Part shown: positions 42,194 through 50,576 of the stretch, in pieces
Position numbering within the stretch: position 1 is the first letter of the stretch
Layout: each line of letters begins with the position of its first letter
NCBI GenBank assembly: GCA_037444185.1
Contig: JBBIMW010000011.1
Coordinates: 1 to 60,140 of the forward strand
DNA length: 60,140 nt
Direction: 5' to 3'
DNA from: JAILZP01 sp037444185
Lineage (GTDB): Bacteria > Bacillota > Desulfotomaculia > Desulfotomaculales > Desulfocucumaceae
The notes under the pieces: generated by a model
Seen by the model: the letters and a program-made list of their open reading frames with translations, nothing else
Database searches by the model: none
Told to the model about the DNA's origin: nothing
Position numbers and translations under genes: made by a program

Positions 42194-42952
42194 TTATAAA
42201 GTAGCGCCACCGTCGATCATGATGCTGCTGCCGTTCATAAACGCCGCCTCATCACAGCAGGCGAATAAAACCGCATAAGCTATTTCCTCCTCGCTCCCCA
42301 AACGCCCCATCGGCTGCCGGGAGATAAACTCCGCCATTTTGGCCTCCGGATCGGCCGCCGCCCCGATCCGGTCCGCCAGTCCCTGTGTATATGTGGTGCC
42401 GGGGCAAACACAGTTCACCCTGATATTGTCCTTCAGGTAATCGACCGCCATGGCCTTGGCGAGGGACAGCAGCGCTCCCTTTGAAGCGCTGTAGGCACTC
42501 CTGTCCGGGATGCCTTTCACCGCTGCGACAGAGGACACATTTACAATCACTCCTCCGCCCCGTTTCTTCATTTCCAGCACTGCGTACTTCGACATGAGAA
42601 AGGCGCCTTTTACATTTACCCTCATTGTTTTTTCAAAGTCTCCCTCGGACATATCGTCAACCCTGCCCGGCAAAACAATGCCGGCGTTGTTGACCAGTAT
42701 ATCAATCCGGCCAAAGGCCTTTACCGTCTCGCTCACTATTCTTTTGGCGTCATCCGCAATGGAAACATCTCCCTGAATGTATATGGCGTCCCCTCCGGCT
42801 CCCCTCACAAAGGCCAGGGTTTCTTCTCCCTTTTTGGCTGACAGGTTGTTAACCGCCACCTTCGCCCCGCCTTTCGCAAACAAAACCGCAGCCACCCGTC
42901 CTATTCCGGATCCAGCGCCCGTTATCAGTGCCACCTTGTCATCAAAACGCAT
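42194..42952 (-). CDS. Short-chain dehydrogenase of unknown substrate
   Basis: The 252-residue protein is a classical SDR: VALITGAGSGIGRVAAVLFA, NNAGIV, Ser in VNVSSVAAVKG, YSASKGAL, and the C-terminal SIMIDGGATL. It resembles sugar or sugar-acid dehydrogenases as well as 3-oxoacyl reductases. The operon context favours the first. GGGGGAG precedes the ATG. It lies 21 nt from the second SDR and 15 nt from dctM. Confidence 0.88.
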   Translation of the reverse strand: MRFDDKVALITGAGSGIGRVAAVLFAKGGAKVAVNNLSAKKGEETLAFVRGAGGDAIYIQGDVSIADDAKRIVSETVKAFGRIDILVNNAGIVLPGRVDDMSEGDFEKTMRVNVKGAFLMSKYAVLEMKKRGGGVIVNVSSVAAVKGIPDRSAYSASKGALLSLAKAMAVDYLKDNIRVNCVCPGTTYTQGLADRIGAAADPEAKMAEFISRQPMGRLGSEEEIAYAVLFACCDEAAFMNGSSIMIDGGATL

Positions 42953-42967
42953 AATTGCTCCCCCTTA

Positions 42968-44254
42968 TTAACCTTTTCCAAATAGTAAATCCGGCATGAA
43001 CAGAACAATGTCCGGCAGGCAAATTATTAATCCGGTCAAAATCAAAACAGCTATAATAAACGGCAGGGATTCTTTGAGAAAATCCTGCAAAGGAGTGTTC
43101 AAAATAGAGCACACCGCGTACATGGCCGCCCCGACGGGAGGGGTCAAGTTCCCCATGGTAATGGTGATTACAAAGATTATTCCAAAATGCACAGGGTCGA
43201 GGCCCAACTTGAGTGCGACAGGAAGAAACACCGGTGTAAGCATCAATATGAGCACAGAACCGTCCACAAACATTCCTGCCACCAGGAGAAACACCATGAT
43301 TATAATCAAAATCAGATATGGAGCGGTGGAGATGCCCAGCATAAAGTCGGCTATTACCTGCGGGATCCTCTCCCAAACTATACCGTAACCAAATATCCCA
43401 GACAAAGCAATTATGAACATGACCGCCCCAATGTCCAGCATGGTGCCTTCCAGGGCCGCCTTAAACTTTTCCCATGTAAGTTCCCTGTAGGCCAAAAGCC
43501 CGACAGCCACTGCGTAAACCACCGCGAAGGTGCCCACCTCCGAGGGGGTGAACAGCCCCAACCGCAATCCCGCAAGCAACATAACCGGAAATAACAGCGC
43601 CCAGATACCGCTTCCCAACGCCACCAAAATCTCTTTCATCGAAGCCCGTTTTTCCCTATGGGGAAGGTATCCTCTCATCCTCGCTGAAATTGCCACCGCC
43701 ACCATCAAAAAAAGCGCCATTAAAAGGCCAGGTATTATTCCGCCCGCAAAAAGCCGCCCAATCGAAATCTGTCCGACAGTGCCGAATAATATCAGCCCGA
43801 TGCCGGGCGGTATAGTCGGCACTATCAGCGACGAATAGCCTATCACGCTGGCCGTATAGCCTTTGGAGTAGCCCTTTTTAATCATCTCCGGGCCAAGCAT
43901 GCGGGCCTGCATTGAAGAATCGGCAATACAGGATCCGGAAACCCCCCCCATAAGAGTGGAGAGCGCCACCGTAACCTGCGCCAGCCCGCCCCGCATATGC
44001 CCTGTAAGCACCGTCGCCAACGTCAGCAGCCTTTGGGTGATGCCCGTTTGATTCATAAGGTTGCCGGCAAAAATAAACATCGGGACCGCCAGGAGGGCAA
44101 AATTCTGTGTTTGGGATATGGCAAGCTGTATAGGAATAGTTATAGGCAATGTCTGATGCTGCAAAAAAAAGATGGTCCCTGAAATGCCTATGGCAAATGC
44201 CACAGGCATTCCCAGCAGAAGAAAAACCACAAACACGCATATCACCAGCAACAT
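42968..44254 (-). CDS. TRAP transporter large membrane subunit (DctM)
   Basis: The 428-residue protein is a polytopic permease with about 12 hydrophobic segments and family blocks LGMPVAFAIGISG, PMFIFAGNLMNQTGI, GGVSGSCIADSSMQARM, YSSLIVPTIPPGIGLILFG and TPPVGAAMYAVC. It carries substrate by sodium symport together with DctQ and the binding protein. AGGGGG lies upstream of the ATG. Confidence 0.95.
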   Translation of the reverse strand: MLLVICVFVVFLLLGMPVAFAIGISGTIFFLQHQTLPITIPIQLAISQTQNFALLAVPMFIFAGNLMNQTGITQRLLTLATVLTGHMRGGLAQVTVALSTLMGGVSGSCIADSSMQARMLGPEMIKKGYSKGYTASVIGYSSLIVPTIPPGIGLILFGTVGQISIGRLFAGGIIPGLLMALFLMVAVAISARMRGYLPHREKRASMKEILVALGSGIWALLFPVMLLAGLRLGLFTPSEVGTFAVVYAVAVGLLAYRELTWEKFKAALEGTMLDIGAVMFIIALSGIFGYGIVWERIPQVIADFMLGISTAPYLILIIIMVFLLVAGMFVDGSVLILMLTPVFLPVALKLGLDPVHFGIIFVITITMGNLTPPVGAAMYAVCSILNTPLQDFLKESLPFIIAVLILTGLIICLPDIVLFMPDLLFGKG

Positions 44255-44335
44255 CTTCTAGAAGTCCCCCTATTGCGCCGCTACTGTTCCGGGCGCTTAT
44301 GCCAAAAACACTCCCGCACCCGGGGCGATACCCTT

Positions 44336-44857
44336 TTAACAGGAATTGTTATTGGCAGCGAAAGTCATCTCAGCTTCCCGGCCGGCTTTTTCAAAAAATT
44401 CACGCCTGATCTTGAGTATTGTGGAAATCAGCATGAGAAACGCCCCCACCGGCACACTGAGCGTAACCCAAGTGTAGCTGAAGCCGGGGATGCCCTGAAA
44501 TGTCCTTGCCCAGCTGGCGTGGGAAAGCCCCAGGCCGAATACTATGAGATACACCAGGAATACCGATATAATCAAGTAGTGAAGCGCCTTGACGCACCGC
44601 CTGACTCTTTGCGGGAATTTGCTTACAAACACCTCCACCGCCATCAGTCTGTTTTCCCTCCAGGCAATATCGGCGCTCAAAAAGCAGCACCAGGCAAAAA
44701 GAAACGTAGCCATGTCAACGGCCCAGTTAATGGGGCGGTCCATCAGTCTCGCAATTCCAGCCGTGAATATAAGCCCCACCATCAACACCAGGGCGGATCT
44801 GGCCACAAAAGCCTCTCCCTTGCAGATGTATTCATAAGCTTTCCTCATACCTGCCAC
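44336..44857 (-). CDS. TRAP transporter small membrane subunit (DctQ)
   Basis: The 173-residue protein has four hydrophobic segments and the DctQ signature WAVDMATFLFAWCCFLSADIAW with ENRLMAVEVF following (quoted in part). It links the binding protein to DctM. The first or fourth codon may be the start; AAGGTGG precedes the fourth. It lies 81 nt before dctM. Confidence 0.9.
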   Translation of the reverse strand: MAGMRKAYEYICKGEAFVARSALVLMVGLIFTAGIARLMDRPINWAVDMATFLFAWCCFLSADIAWRENRLMAVEVFVSKFPQRVRRCVKALHYLIISVFLVYLIVFGLGLSHASWARTFQGIPGFSYTWVTLSVPVGAFLMLISTILKIRREFFEKAGREAEMTFAANNNSC

Positions 44858-44904
44858 CTTGTCTCCTTCGCCGATCCTTTACAGTTAAAAGTGTCGAATT
44901 GCCT

Positions 44905-44934
44905 CCCGGCCCCTCCGCTGCCGGAGGGGCCGGG
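44905..44934 (-). other. Strong stem-loop between dctP- and dctQ-type genes
   Basis: CCCGGCCCCTCCG / CGGAGGGGCCGGG makes a perfect 13-bp stem with a CTGC loop, 33 nt after the binding-protein stop. No T-run follows on the minus strand. Such hairpins often protect the 3' end of the abundant binding-protein message from exonucleases and lower expression of the membrane genes. Confidence 0.7.
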
Positions 44935-44967
44935 TCAACCCCACAACCGCCGGTCAGCCCGCCGGAT

Positions 44968-46005
44968 TTACTTCTTTCCCAGTTCTTTGTAGATCTGGTC
45001 CCTTGCCTGGGTCAGCTTCAATGTTTCATAGGCCTTTTCTCCCGCCCTTTTGAAGGCTGCCAGATCAGGATTTTCTATTATGTTCATCCCTTTGTCCTTA
45101 AGCTGCCGCTTGGCCTCCTTCTCCAGCTTGTCCATTATCAGCTTTGAAGTTTCCATGCCGGCTTTTTCGCATTCCTCCACCAGAACCTTTTGATACTCGG
45201 GAGGCAGGCTGTTGAAGTACTTGGCGCTCACCACGGCAAAATTGATAAGCATTATATGCCTGGTCTCGCTCATATACTTGGCAACTTCATGGAACCGCCC
45301 GCCCAGCACGTTGTTGTAAACCAGCTCGGCCCCATCTATAGCCTTCTGCTGCATAGCCGGGTACATTTCTCCAAAGGGCATGGCCACCGGGGTTGCGCCA
45401 AGGGAACGTACCGACTCCTGCCATATCGGCGCGCCGGGAGTCCTGATGCGAAGCCCCTTCAGATCCTCCGGAGTTCTGACCGGCTTGTTGGTTACAAAAT
45501 GTCTGTAGCCCTGCACCCAATTAAAGGACAAGACTTTTATGCCGTGATCGTTGGCCAACTTGTCAAGCCATGCCTTTACCGTGGGAAGCTCCTTTAATTT
45601 TGCCACATCGTCAAGATTGTCCACAAAATAAGGGGCGTTAAGTACGGCTATTTCGGGAATGAAATTGCCAAGCCGCGCCGAGTCGGTATTCTGACCCACA
45701 TTGGCGCCTTGTCTTATTTGTACAATTATGTCCTCTTCAACGCCAAGCTGAGCACTGTGGAACACCTCGATCTTTAGGCCGCCGCCGGTTTTCTCCTCGA
45801 CGTTTTTGGCCCACTTCAAAAATCCTTCGTGATATGGCTCCGTCGGCGCCAGCACGTGGTTGAACTTTAATACGTACTGCTGCTTTCCGGGCGCAGCCTT
45901 GGGAGCTTCCTGCTGGCCGGACGGCGCCTTGGAACAGGCCGCCGCAACAAACACCACCACAATAGCGGCCAATGCAATCCAGCTGGTTTTTTTCAAGCCC
46001 ACCAT
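44968..46005 (-). CDS. TRAP transporter substrate-binding lipoprotein (DctP)
   Basis: The 345-residue protein has a lipoprotein signal (LAAIVVVFVAAACS, with the lipobox Cys near residue 24) and the DctP fold: LKFNHVLAPTEPYHEGFLKW, FHSAQLGVEEDIIVQIRQGA, the GLRIRTPGAPIWQESVRSLG block with the carboxylate-binding Arg, and PFGEMYPAMQQKAIDGAE (each in part). That Arg predicts an acidic ligand, in line with the sugar- or hydroxy-acid genes that follow. GGGGGAG precedes the ATG. It is the first gene of the operon. Confidence 0.94.
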   Translation of the reverse strand: MVGLKKTSWIALAAIVVVFVAAACSKAPSGQQEAPKAAPGKQQYVLKFNHVLAPTEPYHEGFLKWAKNVEEKTGGGLKIEVFHSAQLGVEEDIIVQIRQGANVGQNTDSARLGNFIPEIAVLNAPYFVDNLDDVAKLKELPTVKAWLDKLANDHGIKVLSFNWVQGYRHFVTNKPVRTPEDLKGLRIRTPGAPIWQESVRSLGATPVAMPFGEMYPAMQQKAIDGAELVYNNVLGGRFHEVAKYMSETRHIMLINFAVVSAKYFNSLPPEYQKVLVEECEKAGMETSKLIMDKLEKEAKRQLKDKGMNIIENPDLAAFKRAGEKAYETLKLTQARDQIYKELGKK

Positions 46006-46598
46006 ATAATCTCCCCCTTAAGATAAAAACTCTCAGGCCCATCGCATGGTTCACCACAAACCTAAACCCATAAACTATCCACCAACCACCCTCCTTCATC
46101 TCTTCTTTCCACAACGTCCCCATGGCATCCGGCGCCCTTTGAACAGCCTCCGGGGGCATTCGGGCACACATATCCGATACCGTCCAAGAAAATCATTTCG
46201 ACATCACTTGCCGTCATTTAAAATATTTTTTCCTCTGAAAACTTTGTTTCATTGGCCGTTTCTTTTATTTATGCGGCCATTTATAGTAAACTCAAGGTAT
46301 ATTTAATATAACTGATTGGAGTTTGTCAAGAATCTCATATTAAAATATTTTCTTTTTTTGATTTTTTATAGGAAAATTATCACCGCTTTATGCTGCCTCA
46401 TTCCGGGCGCCAATCGGTGCAAAAATCTGGCCGCCATCACTTATTCAACAAAAAAACACTTACTGCGCCATGAACTTTTCCCAAACAACAAAAACGTCTT
46501 CTCAATTTAATAAAAAAACTATTTTCGCACAAGGAAAACAAAATAAAAACGTCGAACAATAGAGATGCGAAATCTTGGCTGGCAGGAGGCGGGTTCAA
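46006..46598. other. Divergent control region between the TRAP operon and the RpiR regulator
   Basis: This AT-rich stretch of about 590 bases separates two divergent transcripts and must hold both promoters. A 16-bp palindrome TGAAAACTTTGTTTCA lies at 46236-46251; its TGAAA/TTTCA arms are compatible with an RpiR-type operator. I find no gene in it; short frames lack ribosome-binding sites and recognisable content. Confidence 0.5.
46236..46251. promoter_or_regulatory. Candidate operator palindrome for the RpiR regulator
   Basis: TGAAAACTTTGTTTCA has 5-bp arms TGAAA/TTTCA around 6 nt. It lies 231 nt upstream of the TRAP binding-protein start. A single copy was seen, so this is suggestive only. 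Confidence 0.3.
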
Positions 46599-47474
46599 AT
46601 GATCAATTCCTCAGCAAACTCTATCGCCAATTTAGAGGGCACCCTGGTAAAGCTGCGCAGTATCCAGCCATCTTTGCGGTCCGCCGAAAACCGCGTGGCG
46701 GAATGGGTACTCAACAATCCAGGCGAAATAGTGCGCATGTCCATAACCGAGCTGGCGGAAAAGTGCAAAGTGGCGGAGGCGACCATTGTACGTCTTTGCA
46801 AAAAGTTGGGCTACAACGGTTTTCAGGAAATTAAAATATACCTTGCCAGGGATTTGGTCGAACCCATAAAAAGCATACACGAAGAGGTGCTGCCCGGCGA
46901 CGATCTGCGCACCATGGCGCAGAAAGTGTTTAACAGCGCCGCCCAAAGCCTGTCGGACACAATCAAAATACTGGACTGCAACGAAATGGAACGTGCTATC
47001 CAGGCCATCGCCTCGGCCAGGAGAACCGAGTTTTATGGCGTGGGATCATCGGGCTTTGTCGCCCTGGATGCGCACCACAAGATGTTTAAATGCGGGCTTT
47101 TAAGCGCCTCATACAATGATCCGCACCTGCAGATCATTTCGGCCAGCTTTTTGACCAACCAGGACGTGGCTGTGGGCATTTCCCATTCCGGAAGCACCAA
47201 GGACACCATCGAGTCCCTCAAAGCAGCCAAAAACGCCGGGGCCACCACCATTTGCATCACCAGCTACATGAAGTCGCCCATTACAAAGGCCTCAGACATA
47301 AGACTGGTGGTGTCGGCCCGGGAAACCACTTTCCGCAGCGAAGCCATGGCCGCCAGAATCACCCAGCTGTGCCTAATCGATTCGATTGTGGTGGGAGTTT
47401 CCATGCTCAAACAAAAAGAAAGTTTTAAAGCCATAGACAAAATGCGCCGCAGCATTGCCCTGAAGCGATTCTGA
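46599..47474 (+). CDS. RpiR-family transcriptional regulator with SIS domain
   Basis: The 291-residue protein has the N-terminal RpiR helix-turn-helix (AENRVAEWVLNNPGEIVRMSI in part, LAEKCKVAEATIVRLCKKLG) and a C-terminal sugar-isomerase (SIS) domain that senses phosphosugars (EFYGVGSSGFVALDA, VAVGISHSGSTKDTIESL, ICITSYMKSPI). I start at ATG 46599, where GGAGGCGGG precedes. It diverges from the TRAP operon and precedes the DapA-family gene, so it probably controls both. Confidence 0.93.
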   Translation: MINSSANSIANLEGTLVKLRSIQPSLRSAENRVAEWVLNNPGEIVRMSITELAEKCKVAEATIVRLCKKLGYNGFQEIKIYLARDLVEPIKSIHEEVLPGDDLRTMAQKVFNSAAQSLSDTIKILDCNEMERAIQAIASARRTEFYGVGSSGFVALDAHHKMFKCGLLSASYNDPHLQIISASFLTNQDVAVGISHSGSTKDTIESLKAAKNAGATTICITSYMKSPITKASDIRLVVSARETTFRSEAMAARITQLCLIDSIVVGVSMLKQKESFKAIDKMRRSIALKRF

Positions 47475-47552
47475 GCGCATTGCATTGATAAAAGCCCTTT
47501 GGAAGGCAATTTTAATAGCGTCCGTAAAATGCATTATTTTCCGGGAGGCGTG

Positions 47553-48443
47553 TTGAAAGTGGCCCTTAAAGGAATCATTCCCGCAATGATCACCCCTTAT
47601 GAAAAAAACGGCCGGGTTGATTGGGGACTCTTGCGCACTTATGTGGATTTTCTTATTGATGGCGGCGTTGATGGCCTTTTCCCGGCCGGAACCAATGGCG
47701 AAGGCCCCGCCCTTGACCCGGAGGAACGAAAAAAAATCGCCGAAGTGGTGGTGGGCCAGGCAAAAAAAAGGGTGTCCGTTATTGTACAAACCGGAGACAT
47801 TACCACCGAAAGAACAATTGAGCTTACACGGCACGCCCGGGATGCGGGGGCGGACGCCGCCGCGGTGCTGCCACCCTTTTATTTCCCCCACGATGAGCAG
47901 GCGCTGGAAATCCATTTTCGCGCCGTGGCCGAAGCTGTCCCGGAGTTTCCGGTCTTTCTTTACAACATCCCGGGCAATGCCAAAAATGATCTCAAGCCCC
48001 GGCTGGTCAAAAGGCTGGCTGATGCCTGTCCTAATATTTGCGGCCTTAAAGACAGCTCCAAGGACATGACCCGGCTGGAAGACTACATAGATGCCCTGGG
48101 GCCCGGTTTCACCGTGATTGTGGGCACAGACACCCTTATCCTGCCGGCTCTGGTGATGGGTGGGGCGGGAGTGGTTTCGGCCGTGGCCAATGTATTCCCC
48201 GGACCCTGTGTAGAAATTTACCGTGCATATCTGGCCGGCAACCTGGATCTGGCCAGGGAAAAGCAGTATTTTGTCAACCGCCTGCGCTCCGCCTTAAAGG
48301 ATGGCCCTTACATTACTCCACACCGCCATGCCCTTGCCATGAGGGGCTTGCCATTCACCACCGTCCGCCCCCCTTTCCGCCCCTTGACCCCAAAAGAAGA
48401 GGAACAGCTGTCCAAAAGCCTGCGCGCCCTGGGGCTGCCTTGA
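47553..48443 (+). CDS. DapA-family lyase/aldolase (DHDPS / 2-keto-3-deoxy-sugar-acid aldolase superfamily)
   Basis: The product of about 296 residues is a TIM barrel with the family motifs GIIPAMITPYEKNGRVDW, GLFPAGTNGEGPALDPEER, the Tyr in FPVFLYNIPGNA and the Schiff-base Lys in ICGLKDSSKD. GTNGE replaces the GTTGE of true DHDPS, and the setting is catabolic, so a 2-oxo-3-deoxy-sugar-acid aldolase or dehydratase is more likely than lysine synthesis. Start TTG 47553 or GTG 47559 after GGGAGG. It lies about 80 nt after the RpiR gene. Confidence 0.88.
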   Translation: MKVALKGIIPAMITPYEKNGRVDWGLLRTYVDFLIDGGVDGLFPAGTNGEGPALDPEERKKIAEVVVGQAKKRVSVIVQTGDITTERTIELTRHARDAGADAAAVLPPFYFPHDEQALEIHFRAVAEAVPEFPVFLYNIPGNAKNDLKPRLVKRLADACPNICGLKDSSKDMTRLEDYIDALGPGFTVIVGTDTLILPALVMGGAGVVSAVANVFPGPCVEIYRAYLAGNLDLAREKQYFVNRLRSALKDGPYITPHRHALAMRGLPFTTVRPPFRPLTPKEEEQLSKSLRALGLP

Positions 48444-48926
48444 TAAAAACTGTTTTGCATTCCTCGCTCCGCCGGCCATCATTGTGCCGGAAGCACCACC
48501 ACGAACAAATTCGCCCTTCGGGCGAATGGAATCCGGAATCCAGAAGCCAGAATCCAGAATTCAATGCATTCCTTTGAAGAAAAAGCTCCCTTTGCGATTG
48601 GCCGCCACGAACGGCGATTTGGACGCGGGATGCGGCCAAAAGCCAGAGAGCCGCATGAATGCGGCATTCGAGGGCGGTGGGCGACCGTCGGCCATGAGCC
48701 GATGTTTTTGGGTTTGTGGCGGATAGAGACTCACTTTAACACTTTAACGCAGCATATACTTTCCTTAAAATAACTTAGGTACCGGTTACCTAAGTTATTT
48801 GAGTTGTTAGCTATTTGCGCTCCGTCATTGGCTTGGTAATTTTCAGGACACCCCCATCCCGGCCGGCCCATTCTGTCTTCTGTCTCCTGACTCCCGTCTC
48901 CCAACAGAATAAGGAATACAGTTGAG
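48444..48926. other. Repeat-rich intergenic region between the dapA-type gene and kor operon
   Basis: No gene is evident. It contains an 8-bp hairpin ATTCGCCC/GGGCGAAT at 48509-48527 without a T-run, a small run of GAATCCAGAA-like repeats near 48530-48560, the 14-bp palindrome at 48768-48800, and the GACAGAATAAGG-type motif next to the korD stop. It looks like layered repeat debris. Confidence 0.5.
48768..48800. repeat. Perfect 14-bp hairpin of the AACTTxGGTA family
   Basis: AAATAACTTAGGTA and TACCTAAGTTATTT surround a 5-nt loop. Related hairpins lie at 36635-36675 and 56279-56306. It sits in an otherwise empty region, so it is a repeat element rather than an obvious terminator. Confidence 0.7.
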
Positions 48927-48931
48927 CTATT
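48903..48931. repeat. GACAGAATAAGG-type repeat touching the korD stop codon
   Basis: ACAGAATAAGG (48904-48914) followed by GAGCTATT matches the copies at 20464 and 36705. The korD stop codon (48927-48929) falls inside the GAGCTATT segment, so the element abuts or supplies the end of the gene. Confidence 0.5.
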
Positions 48932-49187
48932 CCTCCCCTGCCTCTCCCTTTCTCCTGGCCACACTGATGGCGCAGTCGGGGCAGAAGGTCTGACAGATAC
49001 CGCAGGCGATGCACTGGTCATTTATTTCCACCGACGGGGTGCCGTAGACTCCCAGCACATCGGACCAGGACATGCACTTCTTGGGGCATTTTTGTATGCA
49101 CAGCCCGCACCCCTTGCAAAACCCCGGGAATATGGTCCAGTGGCCCTTTTCCACCTCGAAGGTTCTTTCATTGAAGTTATAAGTCAT
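48927..49187 (-). CDS. korD: Ferredoxin-like delta subunit of 2-oxoacid:ferredoxin oxidoreductase
   Basis: The 86-residue protein has two 4Fe-4S motifs, CKGCGLCIQKCP (residues about 24-35) and CIACGICQTFCP (about 59-70). It passes electrons from the TPP subunit to ferredoxin. It is the last gene of the operon, 13 nt after the gamma subunit. The symbol follows the 2-oxoglutarate-type naming and the exact oxoacid is not proven. Confidence 0.88.
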   Translation of the reverse strand: MTYNFNERTFEVEKGHWTIFPGFCKGCGLCIQKCPKKCMSWSDVLGVYGTPSVEINDQCIACGICQTFCPDCAISVARRKGEAGEE

Positions 49188-49200
49188 TTAAAGCCACCCC

Positions 49201-49767
49201 CTAAACTAAGCCGACCACAAGTTCGGCGCCCCGATCGAGGGCCCTGAAGTTAAGGTTCCGCAGATCCGGATTCTTCTCGAACTTGTACCCCAGCTTTTTC
49301 TCAATGGCGTCCTTGGCCCGGTCCGCAGAAACCACCGCCGTGGCCTTCACCACGGCGCCCATGATAATAACATTGAACACCCTGGGATTCAGCTCTTCGT
49401 TGGCCACCTGCAGGGCCGGAATGGCCAGCACCCTTTTGGCGTTGTCCGGTATGGCGCCCTCCACGCCCTTGATACCTGCGTCATATACAAAAACCGTTTC
49501 CGATCCCACATACTTGCGGGTTCGGTAAACCGCCCGGTCACTCAGGGCGATGACAATATCGGCCGTCAGGAATTTTGGCGAACCCACAGGGGCGTCACCG
49601 ATCTGCAGGTAGGCCACCGAGACGCCGCCCCGCTGCTCCACACCGAAATTGGGGATGTACAGGGCTTCCCGGCCCTCTTCGTTGGCAGCCTCGGCGATAA
49701 TCTCGGCCACCGACTGAACACCCTGACCGCCCTCCCCGGCCAGTACTATTCTAACCGCCTTAGCCAT
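49201..49767 (-). CDS. korC: 2-oxoacid:ferredoxin oxidoreductase gamma subunit
   Basis: The 188-residue product has RIVLAGEGGQGVQSVAEIIA at the N terminus, YIPNFGVEQRGGVSVAYLQI and VIIMGAVVKATAVV, typical of the gamma domain. The ATG overlaps the beta-subunit stop (TAATG), and GGAGGGAG precedes it. A longer frame upstream is not used. Confidence 0.92.
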   Translation of the reverse strand: MAKAVRIVLAGEGGQGVQSVAEIIAEAANEEGREALYIPNFGVEQRGGVSVAYLQIGDAPVGSPKFLTADIVIALSDRAVYRTRKYVGSETVFVYDAGIKGVEGAIPDNAKRVLAIPALQVANEELNPRVFNVIIMGAVVKATAVVSADRAKDAIEKKLGYKFEKNPDLRNLNFRALDRGAELVVGLV

Positions 49768-50525
49768 TATTCTCCCTCCTCTTGCCGGGGTCGCGGCACT
49801 TTTATTTCTCCCACCTTGAAGTATTTGCTCATTTCCTTCTCTAAAAATTTCCACGTATCCTCGGCGTTGGTACGCCAGTTGGTGGGGCAGGTGGCCAGGA
49901 CCTCCACAAAGGAGAACCCATTGCCGCTGATTTGGTTTTCCAGCGCCTTTTTAATATACCTCTTCAGCTGCTTGGGGTTGGACACGGTCCCCCGGGCCAC
50001 GTAGGCCCCTTCCCCGGTGATGGCGGCCACCATTTCCGGTCCCTGGGTGGGGTGGCCGGTCTTCTGCGGGTCCCGCCCGTAAGGCGAAGTCTCGGTTTTT
50101 TGACCCGGCATGGTGGTGGGGGCCATTTGCCCTCCGGTCATTCCATACTGAGTATTGTTCACCAATATCACTGTGATTTTCTCATTCCTGGCCGCCGCGT
50201 TCACCAGGTGCTGGGAACCTATGGCGTAACCGCCACCGTCCCCCATGTAGGCGATGCCGATCAGCTCCGGATCGGCCCTCTTCACGCCGGTAATCACCGG
50301 CGTGGTCCTTCCGTGGTGGGTCTGTATGGAATCACAATTAAAAAAGTCCCACGAAAGCAGGGAACATCCTATATCACAGCCGTAAACCGTCTTTTCCTGA
50401 ATGCCCAGTTCATCTACGGCCTGGCCCAGTGCCTTCAGCACCAACCCGTGGCCACAGCCGGGACAAAACTTGTGCGGCTTTGTATCAATTCGCCAGCTTT
50501 TTGGCATGGCCAGTTGCATAGACAT
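49767..50525 (-). CDS. korB: 2-oxoacid:ferredoxin oxidoreductase beta subunit (TPP-binding)
   Basis: The 252-residue product has the N-terminal KFCPGCGHGLVLKAL, the TPP/Mg motif YMGDGGGYAIGSQHLVNAA with the downstream VNNTQYGMTGGQMAPTTMPG (in part), and YVARGTVSNPKQLKRYIKKA. The pattern GDGG...NN..YGMTGGQ is characteristic. The enzyme interconverts a 2-oxoacid plus CoA with an acyl-CoA, CO2 and reduced ferredoxin. GGAGG precedes the ATG. Confidence 0.94.
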   Translation of the reverse strand: MSMQLAMPKSWRIDTKPHKFCPGCGHGLVLKALGQAVDELGIQEKTVYGCDIGCSLLSWDFFNCDSIQTHHGRTTPVITGVKRADPELIGIAYMGDGGGYAIGSQHLVNAAARNEKITVILVNNTQYGMTGGQMAPTTMPGQKTETSPYGRDPQKTGHPTQGPEMVAAITGEGAYVARGTVSNPKQLKRYIKKALENQISGNGFSFVEVLATCPTNWRTNAEDTWKFLEKEMSKYFKVGEIKVPRPRQEEGE

Positions 50526-50576
50526 GCTTTCAGCCTCCTTTTTAAACCTCTTTCTCCCACAAACTCTGCAAATCAG

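Noticed and set aside
46316..46510. Small hydrophobic plus-strand frame in the TRAP/RpiR control region
   Set aside because: The DNA is simply AT-rich. No ribosome-binding site or conserved pattern is visible.
48530..48560. Short GAATCCAGAA-like repeats as a CRISPR array
   Set aside because: Repeat units are only about 10 bases, irregular and without spacers. No cas genes are present, and I saw no CRISPR array in the window.
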